DNA from: Bosea sp. (in: a-proteobacteria)
Lineage (GTDB): Bacteria > Pseudomonadota > Alphaproteobacteria > Rhizobiales > Beijerinckiaceae
Assembly: GCA_023910605.1 (NCBI GenBank)
Contig: JAAVVV010000001.1
Location: 1,540,698 to 1,604,697 of the forward strand
DNA length: 64,000 nucleotides
Direction of reading: 5' to 3'
A program made the translations under genes and the position numbers. Positions 19,606 to 27,177 of this stretch are shown piece by piece (the stretch's first letter is position 1; each line of letters opens with the position of its first letter). Under the pieces are notes generated by a model. The model worked only from the letters and a program-made list of their open reading frames with translations, was not told the DNA's origin and made no database searches.

Positions 19606-20154
19606 ATGGCGAACAATGCGCCGGCATACGGGTCTGGCCGCCACACGCGGCCAGACCCGCTCATCCAGATCGGCCCGGCCCGCGAGAATGAGCGCGACCC
19701 GGTTGCGGCGGCTCCGGCCGCCCTGATCGACTGGTCCGCTCCGCTGAAGCGCCTGGAAGGCGTCCGGATCATCCGCGAGGGCGCAGCCTGGCAGGGCGTC
19801 GGGCTCCGGCTTCAGAGCCATGATCCTGCATCGATGCTTTTCGAGGTGTTTCTCACCGCAGGCGGCGGGCGCAACCTGGTGGTCGCCGTCATCGACGAGG
19901 ACGAGGCTGTGGCCGTCTGGCGCTCCATCGGCCGCTCGACCGGGTTGCCGCTGCTGCTGATGGCCGCCGACGGCTCGGTCTGTGAGCCTTATCCGCAGCT
20001 TGGCGCCGTGGCGCTGGGGCCGTTCCACATGCGCCGGCAGCACTCCTTCCTGCGCCACCGCCGTCCGCGCTTTCTGGCGCGGCGCAAGGCGGCGCGCTTC
20101 GGCATCGGCCCGGTCGCGGTCAATGGCGTCGAAATGTCGGGCGGCGGCCGCTGA
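19606..20154 (+). CDS. Conserved alphaproteobacterial protein, DUF6101-like
   Basis: A 182-residue protein with no signal peptide or membrane segment. A basic C-terminal part (RRQHSFLRHRRPRFLARRK) follows an alpha/beta-looking domain. The ATG at 19606 has GAGG about 9 bases upstream. It matches my memory of the DUF6101 family found beside ubiA and cysQ in Hyphomicrobiales, but the name is tentative and no function is known. It converges with ubiA, 12 bases apart. Confidence 0.7.
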   Translation: MANNAPAYGSGRHTRPDPLIQIGPARENERDPVAAAPAALIDWSAPLKRLEGVRIIREGAAWQGVGLRLQSHDPASMLFEVFLTAGGGRNLVVAVIDEDEAVAVWRSIGRSTGLPLLLMAADGSVCEPYPQLGAVALGPFHMRRQHSFLRHRRPRFLARRKAARFGIGPVAVNGVEMSGGGR

Positions 20155-20166
20155 ACGGTCCGCGCC

Positions 20167-21120
20167 TCAGCCGAACAGCAGCCTGACCGCCGGATCGAGG
20201 CAAAGCCCCGCCGCCAGCAGAAGGCCGGCATCGCGGTTCGACTTGAACAGCGCCAGCGCCTTCGCCGGGGCCACCCTGGGCAAGGGCTTCACCTGCATGG
20301 CGAGATGCAGTGAGAACGCAGCCCAGCCCACCAAGGCGATGAAGCCCCCGCCCACCCCCAGTATGGCGAGCAGCGTCAGCCCGGATGCAAGCGCGTAGCA
20401 CGCGCATATGGCGAGCCGCGTGTGGTCGCCAAACGTGCGGGCCGATGAGCGGATCCCCACCACCGCGTCATCCTCGATGTCTTGAAGCGCGTAGATCGTG
20501 TCATAGCCGATCGTCCAGAAAACGGCCGCGCCATAGAGCAGCACCGGCGCCCAGGCCAGCGAGCCGAACGCAGCGCTCCAGCCAACCAGCGCCCCCCAGG
20601 AGAAGGCGAGCCCCAGCACGGCCTGCGGCATGCCCGTGACGCGCTTCATGAAGGGATAGATGGCGACCACGAGCAAAGAGGATGCGCCAAGCATGATCGT
20701 GAAGCCGTTGAACTGGAGCAAAACGGCCAGGCCCGTGAAGCAAAGGAGCCCAAGCAGGACCACGGCCTGGAAAACCGTGACGTCCCCGGCCGGCAGCGGC
20801 CGGTTGCGCGTGCGCGCCACATGCCTGTCGAGGTCGCGATCGATGATGTCGTTGAAGGTGCAGCCTGCGCCGCGCATCGCCACCGCCCCGATGGCGAACA
20901 GCAGCATGTGCCAGGCTTGCGGCCAGGCTGGCCCTCCCGCGATGGCCGCAAGCCCGGCCGCCCACCAGCAGGGCAGGAGCAGAAGCCAGGAGCCGATCGG
21001 CCGATCAAGGCGTGCAAGCTTGAGATGGGGCCGCAGCCACGCCGGAGCGGCGGTGTCGACCCAGTTGCCGCGCGCCGCGTCCGGAAGGGGCGCGTTCGCC
21101 CCGCTGGACGCCTCGCTCAC
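20167..21120 (-). CDS. ubiA: 4-hydroxybenzoate polyprenyltransferase
   Basis: Integral membrane prenyltransferase of ubiquinone synthesis. The 317-residue protein has about eight hydrophobic segments and both Asp-rich motifs: NDIIDRDLDRHVARTRNRPL (prenyl-diphosphate/Mg binding) and YALQDIEDDAVVGIRS. The GTG at 21120 overlaps the stop of the upstream secreted-protein gene as GTGA, which implies translational coupling. Confidence 0.95.
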   Translation of the reverse strand: MSEASSGANAPLPDAARGNWVDTAAPAWLRPHLKLARLDRPIGSWLLLLPCWWAAGLAAIAGGPAWPQAWHMLLFAIGAVAMRGAGCTFNDIIDRDLDRHVARTRNRPLPAGDVTVFQAVVLLGLLCFTGLAVLLQFNGFTIMLGASSLLVVAIYPFMKRVTGMPQAVLGLAFSWGALVGWSAAFGSLAWAPVLLYGAAVFWTIGYDTIYALQDIEDDAVVGIRSSARTFGDHTRLAICACYALASGLTLLAILGVGGGFIALVGWAAFSLHLAMQVKPLPRVAPAKALALFKSNRDAGLLLAAGLCLDPAVRLLFG

Positions 21121-21584
21121 AGGGCGCCCTGGGGCACCCGCCATGGCTGCGAGGAGAAGCCGTCAGGGCCGCCGAATGCGCCGGCGCCGTTCTGCTGCAC
21201 CTGCTGCTGCTGCTGGCGCGCGCGCTGCTGAAGCGCCGCCTGCTGCTGGGCTGCGCGGCAGGCCTGTCCGCGGACGCCCTGGACCTGCCTCTGGCCGGAG
21301 GTGAGATTGGTCATGAACTCGTCCGGGATCTGGCACCAGTCCTTGTTCTCGGTCGCGAAGGCGATGGTCCTGTTGCCGTTGTTCACCAGCGTCGTGAACA
21401 GGTTGCAGGCATTGGCCGGGTTGACGTTCTTTTTGCCCAGCCCGTTGATGCGCTTGAGGATGCCCTCGCGCTCCTGAAGCAGCTTGCCCAGATTGGCGCA
21501 GACGCCGGATTGGGCCTGGGCCGGCGCAGCCGCCAGCATCATCGCGCTGCACATGCCAGCGGCCAGTACAAGGCGCTTCAACAT
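21117..21584 (-). CDS. Small secreted protein, Gln-rich C-terminus, unknown function
   Basis: A 155-residue protein with a clear signal peptide (MLKRLVLAAGMCSAMMLAAA, then PAQAQ). The start at 21584 is fixed by GGAGGA 8 bases upstream. The mature part has four Cys residues (VCANLG, NACNLF, DWCQIP, GQACRA), probably forming two disulfides, and then a Gln/Ala-rich stretch (QQQAALQQRARQQQQQVQQN). The stop overlaps the ubiA start. I recognise no family. Confidence 0.75.
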   Translation of the reverse strand: MLKRLVLAAGMCSAMMLAAAPAQAQSGVCANLGKLLQEREGILKRINGLGKKNVNPANACNLFTTLVNNGNRTIAFATENKDWCQIPDEFMTNLTSGQRQVQGVRGQACRAAQQQAALQQRARQQQQQVQQNGAGAFGGPDGFSSQPWRVPQGAL

Positions 21585-21861
21585 CGTCAACTCCTCCGAA
21601 AATCTGACCGCGCCGACCGAGCGCTGCGGCAGGCAGGCCGTCGCATCCGCCGGCGCCGGTTCCGCCTGGCGCTGTCTATAGCAGCGCGCAAGGCGCAGTT
21701 CCACCCGCCTTCTCCGCGCGCCTCGGGACAACTGCGCCGATGGCGCGCGGCATCCCTTTTTCGATCCGTTCAGAATCAGCCGCAACTATGGCATCACCGG
21801 AGCGCGGCCGATCACCCTCGCGTGAGGATGGCCCGGCGCGCCCCAACCCGGAGAGCCTGCC

Positions 21862-22647
21862 ATGGGCCGCACCAGCGCACCACCCGACCGTGACGCCGAA
21901 GCCGGCGCGGCCGGCCCGCGCCTGTTCGTGACCGGCGATCTGGCGCAGGGCCTTGGCGTGGCGCTCGACCGCGCCCAGGCCAACTATCTGGGCAATGTGC
22001 TGCGGCTGGCGAGCGGCGGGACGGTTCTGGCCTTCAACGGTCGTCACGGGGAATGGCTCTGCCACCTTGTCGCGGTGAGCCGCAAGGAGCTTGCGCTGGA
22101 GCCGGCGCGTCAGCTCCGGCCGCAGCCGGCTGCGGGCGATCTGCACTATCTGTTCGCGCCGCTGAAATCGGCCCGCCTTGATTACATGGCGCAGAAGGCG
22201 GTGGAAATGGGCGCAAGCCTGCTTGCGCCCGTGCTGACGCGCCGCACCCAGGTCTCTCGCATCAATCTGGAGCGGCTGCACGCCAACGCCATCGAGGCCG
22301 CCGAACAGTGCGGCGTCCTCGCCGTTCCCACCATTGCGGCGGAGCAGAAGCTTGATCGCGCCATCGCGGCGCTCGAGCCGGAGCGCCGGCTGATCTTCTG
22401 CGACGAGGAGGCGCCGCTGGCCAATCCGGTCGAGGCGCTCGCCGGGCTGCCGCCGGCGCCGCTGGCGCTGCTGATCGGCCCGGAAGGCGGCTTCGACCCG
22501 GATGAACGCCGCCGGCTCGCGGCCAGGCCGAACACCGTGCGCATCTCGCTCGGCCCACGCATCCTGCGTGCCGACACCGCCGCCGTCGCGGCGCTCGCCA
22601 TCGTTCAGTCCACATTGGGTGACTGGCGCGGGCCGCCCCGAGGCTGA
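21862..22647 (+). CDS. rsmE: 16S rRNA (uracil(1498)-N3)-methyltransferase
   Basis: SPOUT-class methyltransferase that methylates U1498 of 16S rRNA. The 261-residue product has an N-terminal PUA-like domain and the SPOUT knot signatures KAVEMGASLLAPVLTRRTQV, LIGPEGGFDPDE and LGPRILRADTAAV. It is divergent from the secreted-protein/ubiA pair (277 bp between). The next gene downstream, gshA, is separated by a long non-coding stretch. Confidence 0.95.
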   Translation: MGRTSAPPDRDAEAGAAGPRLFVTGDLAQGLGVALDRAQANYLGNVLRLASGGTVLAFNGRHGEWLCHLVAVSRKELALEPARQLRPQPAAGDLHYLFAPLKSARLDYMAQKAVEMGASLLAPVLTRRTQVSRINLERLHANAIEAAEQCGVLAVPTIAAEQKLDRAIAALEPERRLIFCDEEAPLANPVEALAGLPPAPLALLIGPEGGFDPDERRRLAARPNTVRISLGPRILRADTAAVAALAIVQSTLGDWRGPPRG

Positions 22648-22810
22648 ACTCTTCGAAAGCGAGGCGATATCAGCCTTTTGCGCATTCGACGCCAGCGCCG
22701 TAACTGAGCCTTGTTGATAGGCATTGTTAGGTGGCGGCCGGAATGCATTCTGCGTCGGACCGGAGCCTAACCCGTGCAGGGCGCCATTCTGGCCAGCGAA
22801 ACGCTCGCCG

Positions 22811-22838
22811 GGCCGCTCCCCGAAGGCCGCTCCCCGAA
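22811..22838. repeat. 14-bp perfect tandem duplication in the rsmE-gshA intergenic region
   Basis: GGCCGCTCCCCGAA occurs twice in direct succession and is followed by a partial third unit, GGCCGC. It resembles in size the duplications upstream of ileS. Confidence 0.9.
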
Positions 22839-23071
22839 GGCCGCGCGGGCGGCCGCCATCCCGTGCTGCACTGACCGGGCGCGTGCGCCGCGCAGGCGCC
22901 GTTCCGCGCTCCGGTCTTGCGCCGACGCCAGATGCGGGCCGCGCTCGCCTCCCTGCGCCGCTCATGCAAAAGCACGGCCTGCGAGCAGCCAATCTGCACG
23001 CGGATCGTGGCTTTCGACGGAAGGGTTCAGGCTTCGCGCGCGATGATCCGCCCGGAGCCATCGGGCAACTA

Positions 23072-23085
23072 TTGCATCCGTGCAA
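23072..23085. promoter_or_regulatory. Inverted repeat TTGCA-N4-TGCAA upstream of gshA, candidate operator
   Basis: This perfect 5-4-5 inverted repeat lies in the AT-richest part of the gap, about 145-158 bases before the gshA start. The identity of any binding regulator is unknown. Confidence 0.35.
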
Positions 23086-23229
23086 GATCTTAATGCCGAG
23101 CAATGGGCAGGATCATTGCATTGTCGCCAATTGCCCCATATCTGCCTCAATGAGTCCCGGGATCGGGGCGGATCGGGGCCGCTACCGCGGTGCCGGTACG
23201 CTCGGCACGGGCATGACCTCCAGCCCGAG

Positions 23230-24609
23230 ATGTCCATGGCCCGCGATCAGTCCGATCCCACTCCGCTCGGTTCGCGCGATGCGCTGGTGGCGTGGATCGC
23301 TGCCGGCGAGAAGCCGCGTTCGGCCTTCCGGCTTGGCACCGAGCATGAGAAATTCCCTTTCTTCCGGGCCGATCTGTCGCCTGTCGCCTATGGCGGCCCC
23401 AAAGGCGGCATCCGTCGCCTGCTCGATGGGCTGTCCTGGCGTCTGGGCTGGGAGCCGATCATGGAGGGCGACCACCCGATCGGGCTTGTCGATCCGGTCG
23501 GCGGCGCCGCGATCTCACTGGAGCCGGGCGGGCAGTTCGAGCTGTCCGGCGCGGCGGTCGAGACGCTTCACCAGACCCGCGCGGAACTCGAGGCTCATCT
23601 CGCCGACATGAAGGCGCTGGCCGACCCCCTGGGCATAGGCTTTCTCGGGCTCGGCCATAGCCCTGGCTGGACCCTGGCCGAGACGCCCGTGATGCCCAAG
23701 GCGCGCTACCGAATCATGCGCGAATACATGCCGAAAGTCGGCACGCGCGGCCGGGACATGATGTTCCGAACCTCGACCGTGCAGGTCAATCTCGACTTTG
23801 CCGATGAGGCGGACATGGTGAAGAAGCTGCGCGTCAGCCTGGCGCTTCAGCCGGTCGCGACTGCGCTCTTCGCGGCTTCGCCCTTCACGGAAGGCCGGCT
23901 CAACGGCCTGCGCTCGATGCGCTCCGAGATCTGGCGCGACACCGACAACGCCCGTTCTGGAATGCTCGCCTTCGCCTTCGAGGATGGCATGGGCTATGAG
24001 CGCTATGTCGACTGGGCGCTCGACGTGCCGATGTATTTCGTCAAGCGCGGCCCGGTCTATCACGACGTGTCGGGCGGCTCCTTCCGCGATCTGATGGCCG
24101 GACGGCTCGACCGCGCCCCGGGCGAGCGCGCCACCATCGCCGATTGGGCCAACCACATGGGCACCCTCTTCCCCGAGGTGCGCCTCAAGCGCTATCTCGA
24201 GATGCGCGGCGCCGATGCTGGCTCCGCTGCCATGCTTGTGGCGCTGCCGGCCTTCTGGGTTGGTCTGCTCTATGACGAGGCCGCGCTCGATCAGGCCTGG
24301 CAGCTGGTCAGGGGCTGGAGCGCCGCAGAGCGCCAGGCGCTGCGTGACGACGTGCCCGCGCAGGCGCTGGAAGCGCGCATCGCCGGCCGCTCCGTCCGCG
24401 ACATCGCGCGCGACGTGCTGGCCCTGTCTCGGCAGGGGCTGGCGCGCCGCGCCCGGCTTGACCCAGCCGCAGGAGATGAAACCCGCTATCTCGATCCGCT
24501 GGATGGGATCGTGGAGCGCGGCCGCACGGTGGCCGATGACCTCATCGCCGCCTACAAGGGCCCATGGCAGGGTTCCATAGATCCAGTCTTCGAGGCGACG
24601 GCTCTTTGA
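23230..24609 (+). CDS. gshA: Glutamate-cysteine ligase, GCS2 (plant/alphaproteobacterial) type
   Basis: Catalyses the first, ATP-dependent step of glutathione synthesis. The 459-residue product belongs to the GCS2-like type shared by alphaproteobacteria and plants, with FRLGTEHEKFPF near the N-terminus, EPGGQFELSGA, the conserved GHSPGWTLAETPVMPKARY and MRTSTVQVNLD-type blocks (here MFRTSTVQVNLDFADE), and SAFRDLMAGRL-like SFRDLMAGRL. I start at the ATG at 23230, with 23236 as an alternative. A frame open to 23080 adds poorly conserved sequence. Confidence 0.95.
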   Translation: MSMARDQSDPTPLGSRDALVAWIAAGEKPRSAFRLGTEHEKFPFFRADLSPVAYGGPKGGIRRLLDGLSWRLGWEPIMEGDHPIGLVDPVGGAAISLEPGGQFELSGAAVETLHQTRAELEAHLADMKALADPLGIGFLGLGHSPGWTLAETPVMPKARYRIMREYMPKVGTRGRDMMFRTSTVQVNLDFADEADMVKKLRVSLALQPVATALFAASPFTEGRLNGLRSMRSEIWRDTDNARSGMLAFAFEDGMGYERYVDWALDVPMYFVKRGPVYHDVSGGSFRDLMAGRLDRAPGERATIADWANHMGTLFPEVRLKRYLEMRGADAGSAAMLVALPAFWVGLLYDEAALDQAWQLVRGWSAAERQALRDDVPAQALEARIAGRSVRDIARDVLALSRQGLARRARLDPAAGDETRYLDPLDGIVERGRTVADDLIAAYKGPWQGSIDPVFEATAL

Positions 24610-24848
24610 ATGCGCAAGACTTTGTCCGGGAAAGATCGAGCCAAAGCCTTCACGACTTGCAAGGCACATGAGCCGGCCCTGGTCCGCCGCGCCTTCCGCC
24701 AGCCCTTGAAGAAGGGCGCCATGACAGGTTCAGTTCATGGACAAGGCAGCCACCCCAGCCACGTGATGCCGGGCACGTCAGCGCGCTGCGCCGCTTCCGG
24801 CATCCTTCCGGGCCTGCAACAGGCTGCACCGGGCGGCACGGGAGCAGC

Positions 24849-25748
24849 TTATTCCGCAGCCATGGCCGGTTTGAGGCTGGCGAGGTTGTCGAGGCTCTGC
24901 ACGATGTGGTCGGCCAGCGCGTCGACCAGCGGCGAGACATCGCCCACCGCCCTCAGCAATCCGATCCGGCAGGTCGGCAGCGGCGGATAGCCGTCGCTCT
25001 GGCCCAGGATGCGCATCCCCGTCCGCACCGCGCTCTCGGGCAGCACAGAGACGGCCAGCCCCGCCATCACCGCCGCGCCCACGGCTGTCGAGTTCCAGCT
25101 GGCATAAAGAACGCGGAAGGGGCGGCCGCTGCGCTCCAGCGCCCCGGTGGCGGATTGCCGCCAGTTGCAGGTCGGCCGCCCGAGCGCCAGCGGCACCACC
25201 ACCTCCTCATGCACCTGATGGCGCGCGGAGGTGACCCAGAGCAGTTGCTCCACCCGCACGATCTCGGCAGGCCCGCGCCGGTCGACATGGGTGATGATGG
25301 CCAGGTCGAGCTCCCCGGCCTGCAACTTCTCCACGAGATTGGGCGTCGGCTCGCACACCACCGTCACCTCGGCCTGCGGATTGGAGCGCGAGAAACGCGC
25401 CAGAATCTCGGGCAGATAGCGGTCGGCGTAGTCATCCGGCACGCCCAGATGCACCCTGCCCTTGAGTTCGGCATCGGTGAAGCTCGTCACGCATTCGAGG
25501 TTCAGCCGCACGATGCGGCGGGCATAGTCAAGCACCCGCTCGCCATCCTCGGTGAGCCGCGCATGGCGTCCGTCGCGTTCGAACAAAGGCCGCCCGATCC
25601 GCTCCTCGAGCCGCTTTATCTGCATCGACACGGCCGATTGCGTCTTGTGCACCACATCGGCGGCGCGGGTGAATGAGCCGGCGTCGACGATGGCTACGAA
25701 GGTGCGGAGCTGATCGGAATCAAGCAGGTGGGCCATTGCAGGTTCCAT
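24849..25748 (-). CDS. LysR-family transcriptional regulator, VtlR/LsrB-like
   Basis: A 299-residue LTTR. The N-terminal winged helix-turn-helix reads DQLRTFVAIVDAGSFTRAAD and then KTQSAVSMQIKRLEERIGRP (about 15-60), followed by the periplasmic-binding-protein-like effector domain. The N-terminus closely follows the VtlR/LsrB group of Hyphomicrobiales (DQLRTF, KTQSAVSMQ). It is divergent from a DUF1127 gene across 118 bp. In Brucella, VtlR activates DUF1127-type small proteins and an AbcR sRNA, so the arrangement suggests the neighbour is a target. The start may be 25748 or 25736. Confidence 0.93.
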   Translation of the reverse strand: MEPAMAHLLDSDQLRTFVAIVDAGSFTRAADVVHKTQSAVSMQIKRLEERIGRPLFERDGRHARLTEDGERVLDYARRIVRLNLECVTSFTDAELKGRVHLGVPDDYADRYLPEILARFSRSNPQAEVTVVCEPTPNLVEKLQAGELDLAIITHVDRRGPAEIVRVEQLLWVTSARHQVHEEVVVPLALGRPTCNWRQSATGALERSGRPFRVLYASWNSTAVGAAVMAGLAVSVLPESAVRTGMRILGQSDGYPPLPTCRIGLLRAVGDVSPLVDALADHIVQSLDNLASLKPAMAAE

Positions 25749-25771
25749 CAGAACGTGTGAACTTTAACATC

Positions 25772-25786
25772 ATATCTATTCGTTAT
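25772..25786. promoter_or_regulatory. LTTR-type box between the lysR and DUF1127 genes
   Basis: ATATC-TATTC-GTTAT is an imperfect inverted repeat containing the T-N11-A core typical of LysR-family sites. It lies in a locally AT-rich segment, 24-38 bases upstream of the regulator start and about 80-95 bases upstream of the DUF1127 start. The placement suits both autoregulation and activation of the divergent gene. The regulator assignment is inferred from position. Confidence 0.45.
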
Positions 25787-25866
25787 CCTGATGCAAGACT
25801 CGGCCTTAATGTTCGGATCGCCGCCCATGGGGGTTGGCTGCCGCCCCAAGCCTTCAGAGGATTGCC

Positions 25867-26232
25867 ATGCTCATCCTGTCATCGGTCCTGTCCGCTGCGC
25901 CGCTGCGCGGCGCGCGCCGGCTTCTCGTCGGGCTGGCGTCTTTGCGCCGCGCCCTCAGCAACCGCATGGCGGTTCGCGAACTGGCGCATCTCGACGATCA
26001 TGCCCTGAAGGACATCGGCCTTACCCGCAGCGATGTGAATGGCGCGCTCGGCGTGTCGATGCTGTCCGATCCATCCAGCGTGCTGGCGGACATCGCCGGC
26101 AGCGGGCATGGCCGCGCCATGCAGGCCCCTCGCGGCCAGGCTGGCGACGGCAAGGCTTTTGGCCCTGTCGGGGCCAAGGTCGCCCGCGCCGATGCGAAGG
26201 CTGGCGCGATGCCCGCCCGTATGTGCTGCTGA
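25867..26232 (+). CDS. DUF1127 domain small protein
   Basis: A 121-residue protein with a DUF1127 core (NRMAVRELAHLDDHALKDIG, then LTRSDV), a small Arg-rich motif common in alphaproteobacteria and linked in Agrobacterium to RNA turnover and phosphate/carbon metabolism. The start at 25867 has AGAGGA 8 bases upstream. The C-terminal 60 residues are Ala/Gly/Lys-rich and lie beyond the core. They end in MPARMCC with two terminal Cys. Its divergent LysR neighbour is the likely regulator. Confidence 0.88.
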   Translation: MLILSSVLSAAPLRGARRLLVGLASLRRALSNRMAVRELAHLDDHALKDIGLTRSDVNGALGVSMLSDPSSVLADIAGSGHGRAMQAPRGQAGDGKAFGPVGAKVARADAKAGAMPARMCC

Positions 26233-26250
26233 GGGTGAGGCGCTGCGCGT

Positions 26251-27042
26251 TCAGCGCTTGAGGAAGGCGTCGAAGATGGTCTGAAGGTTGGTCTGGTGCT
26301 GCTCCTGCACCTGCCGCCCTGTGTTGAACATGCCCGTCAGGGCCTCGAGGCCCATGGCTGCGGGGTCGAACCCGGCCTGCCGGGTCTGCGGCTGAGGCTG
26401 GGGCTGCCCTTGCGTCCCGCCCATCATGGCGCCCATCAGCCCGCCCAGCATGTCGCCCATGCCGCCGCCGCTCTGGGGCTGCGCCTGCCCGCCGCCCATC
26501 ATGGAGCCGATCAGGTCGCCGATCGGGTTGCTGGAGGCCTGATTCTGGCCAAAGCCGCCGCCCTGCTGGCCGCCCATGCCTTGCGCGAGCTGGCCGAGGA
26601 TGCCCCCAAGCCCCTGGTTGCTGGCGGATTTGAACAACCCGCCCATGATCATGGAAGCCACCACCGGCAGCATCGCCTTCAGCACCGCGGAGGACACGCC
26701 GCTCGCCATGGAGGCCTGATCGGCCAGGGCGCGGCTCATCTCCTTCGATCCGAAGAGCTGTCCGAGCACCTGGTTGCCCTCCTGCTGCAGGTGGTCGGGG
26801 ATGCCGTCCCCATTGGCGTCCTCATAGGCCTGCTGTCCCGCCTGCGCGCCGGTCATCATGCCTGCCAGCTGGGAGAACATGTCCGGCGACTGGGTCTTGT
26901 TCCGAAGCCCCATGGAGAAAGCCGGAAGCAAGGCTTCCAGCGCGCTCTGCGTCTGCTGGGGCGAAATGCCGAACTGGCTGGACAGGTTGCCGACAGCCCG
27001 GCCACCCTGGGCCGCCTGCATGATCTCGAAAAGGTTCATCAT
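26251..27042 (-). CDS. DUF937 family protein
   Basis: About 263 residues. The N-terminal half matches DUF937 (FEIMQAAQGGRAVGNLSSQF and PQQTQSALEALLPAFSMGLR) and contains the acidic loop DANGDGIPD, which resembles a calcium-binding DxNxDGxxD motif. The middle and C-terminus are Gly/Met/Gln-rich low-complexity sequence (MGGQQGGGFGQNQ). The start is 27042, with 27039 as an alternative, and GAGGGG lies upstream. The function of the family is unknown. It converges with the DUF1127 gene. Confidence 0.8.
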   Translation of the reverse strand: MMNLFEIMQAAQGGRAVGNLSSQFGISPQQTQSALEALLPAFSMGLRNKTQSPDMFSQLAGMMTGAQAGQQAYEDANGDGIPDHLQQEGNQVLGQLFGSKEMSRALADQASMASGVSSAVLKAMLPVVASMIMGGLFKSASNQGLGGILGQLAQGMGGQQGGGFGQNQASSNPIGDLIGSMMGGGQAQPQSGGGMGDMLGGLMGAMMGGTQGQPQPQPQTRQAGFDPAAMGLEALTGMFNTGRQVQEQHQTNLQTIFDAFLKR

Positions 27043-27132
27043 GGACGTGTCCCCTCGCGATGTGCGCCGCCCTGATGGCGGCATCGGCCGTTGCACCGCA
27101 CATGCGCCCGAGCTTAGGGGAGTTTGGCCCAA

Positions 27133-27177
27133 GTCTCAATCAGGTCTCAATCTCACGTCTCAATCACGTCTCAATCG
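27133..27177. repeat. Four phased copies of GTCTCAATC between MATE and DUF937 genes
   Basis: GTCTCAATC (GATTGAGAC on the minus strand) occurs at 27133, 27144, 27157 and 27169, spaced 11, 13 and 12 bases. The array runs from the last codons of the MATE gene into the gap upstream of the DUF937 gene (90-135 bases before its start). Confidence 0.85.

Larger units (their letters stand above)
22648..23229. other. 582-bp non-coding stretch between rsmE and gshA
   Basis: No convincing gene is present. The stretch contains a perfect 14-bp tandem duplication, GGCCGCTCCCCGAA (22811-22838). It also has the inverted repeat TTGCA-TCCG-TGCAA (23072-23085) followed by a locally AT-richer patch with two further ATTGC words, and a short direct repeat GGATCGGGGC near 23160-23180. 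The AT-richer patch at 23065-23150 is the best place for the gshA promoter and an operator. Confidence 0.6.

Noticed and set aside
27133..27177. Short CRISPR or plasmid-type iteron array
   Set aside because: The four 9-mers are too short and too few, the spacers are only 2-4 bases, and there is no replication or cas gene nearby.
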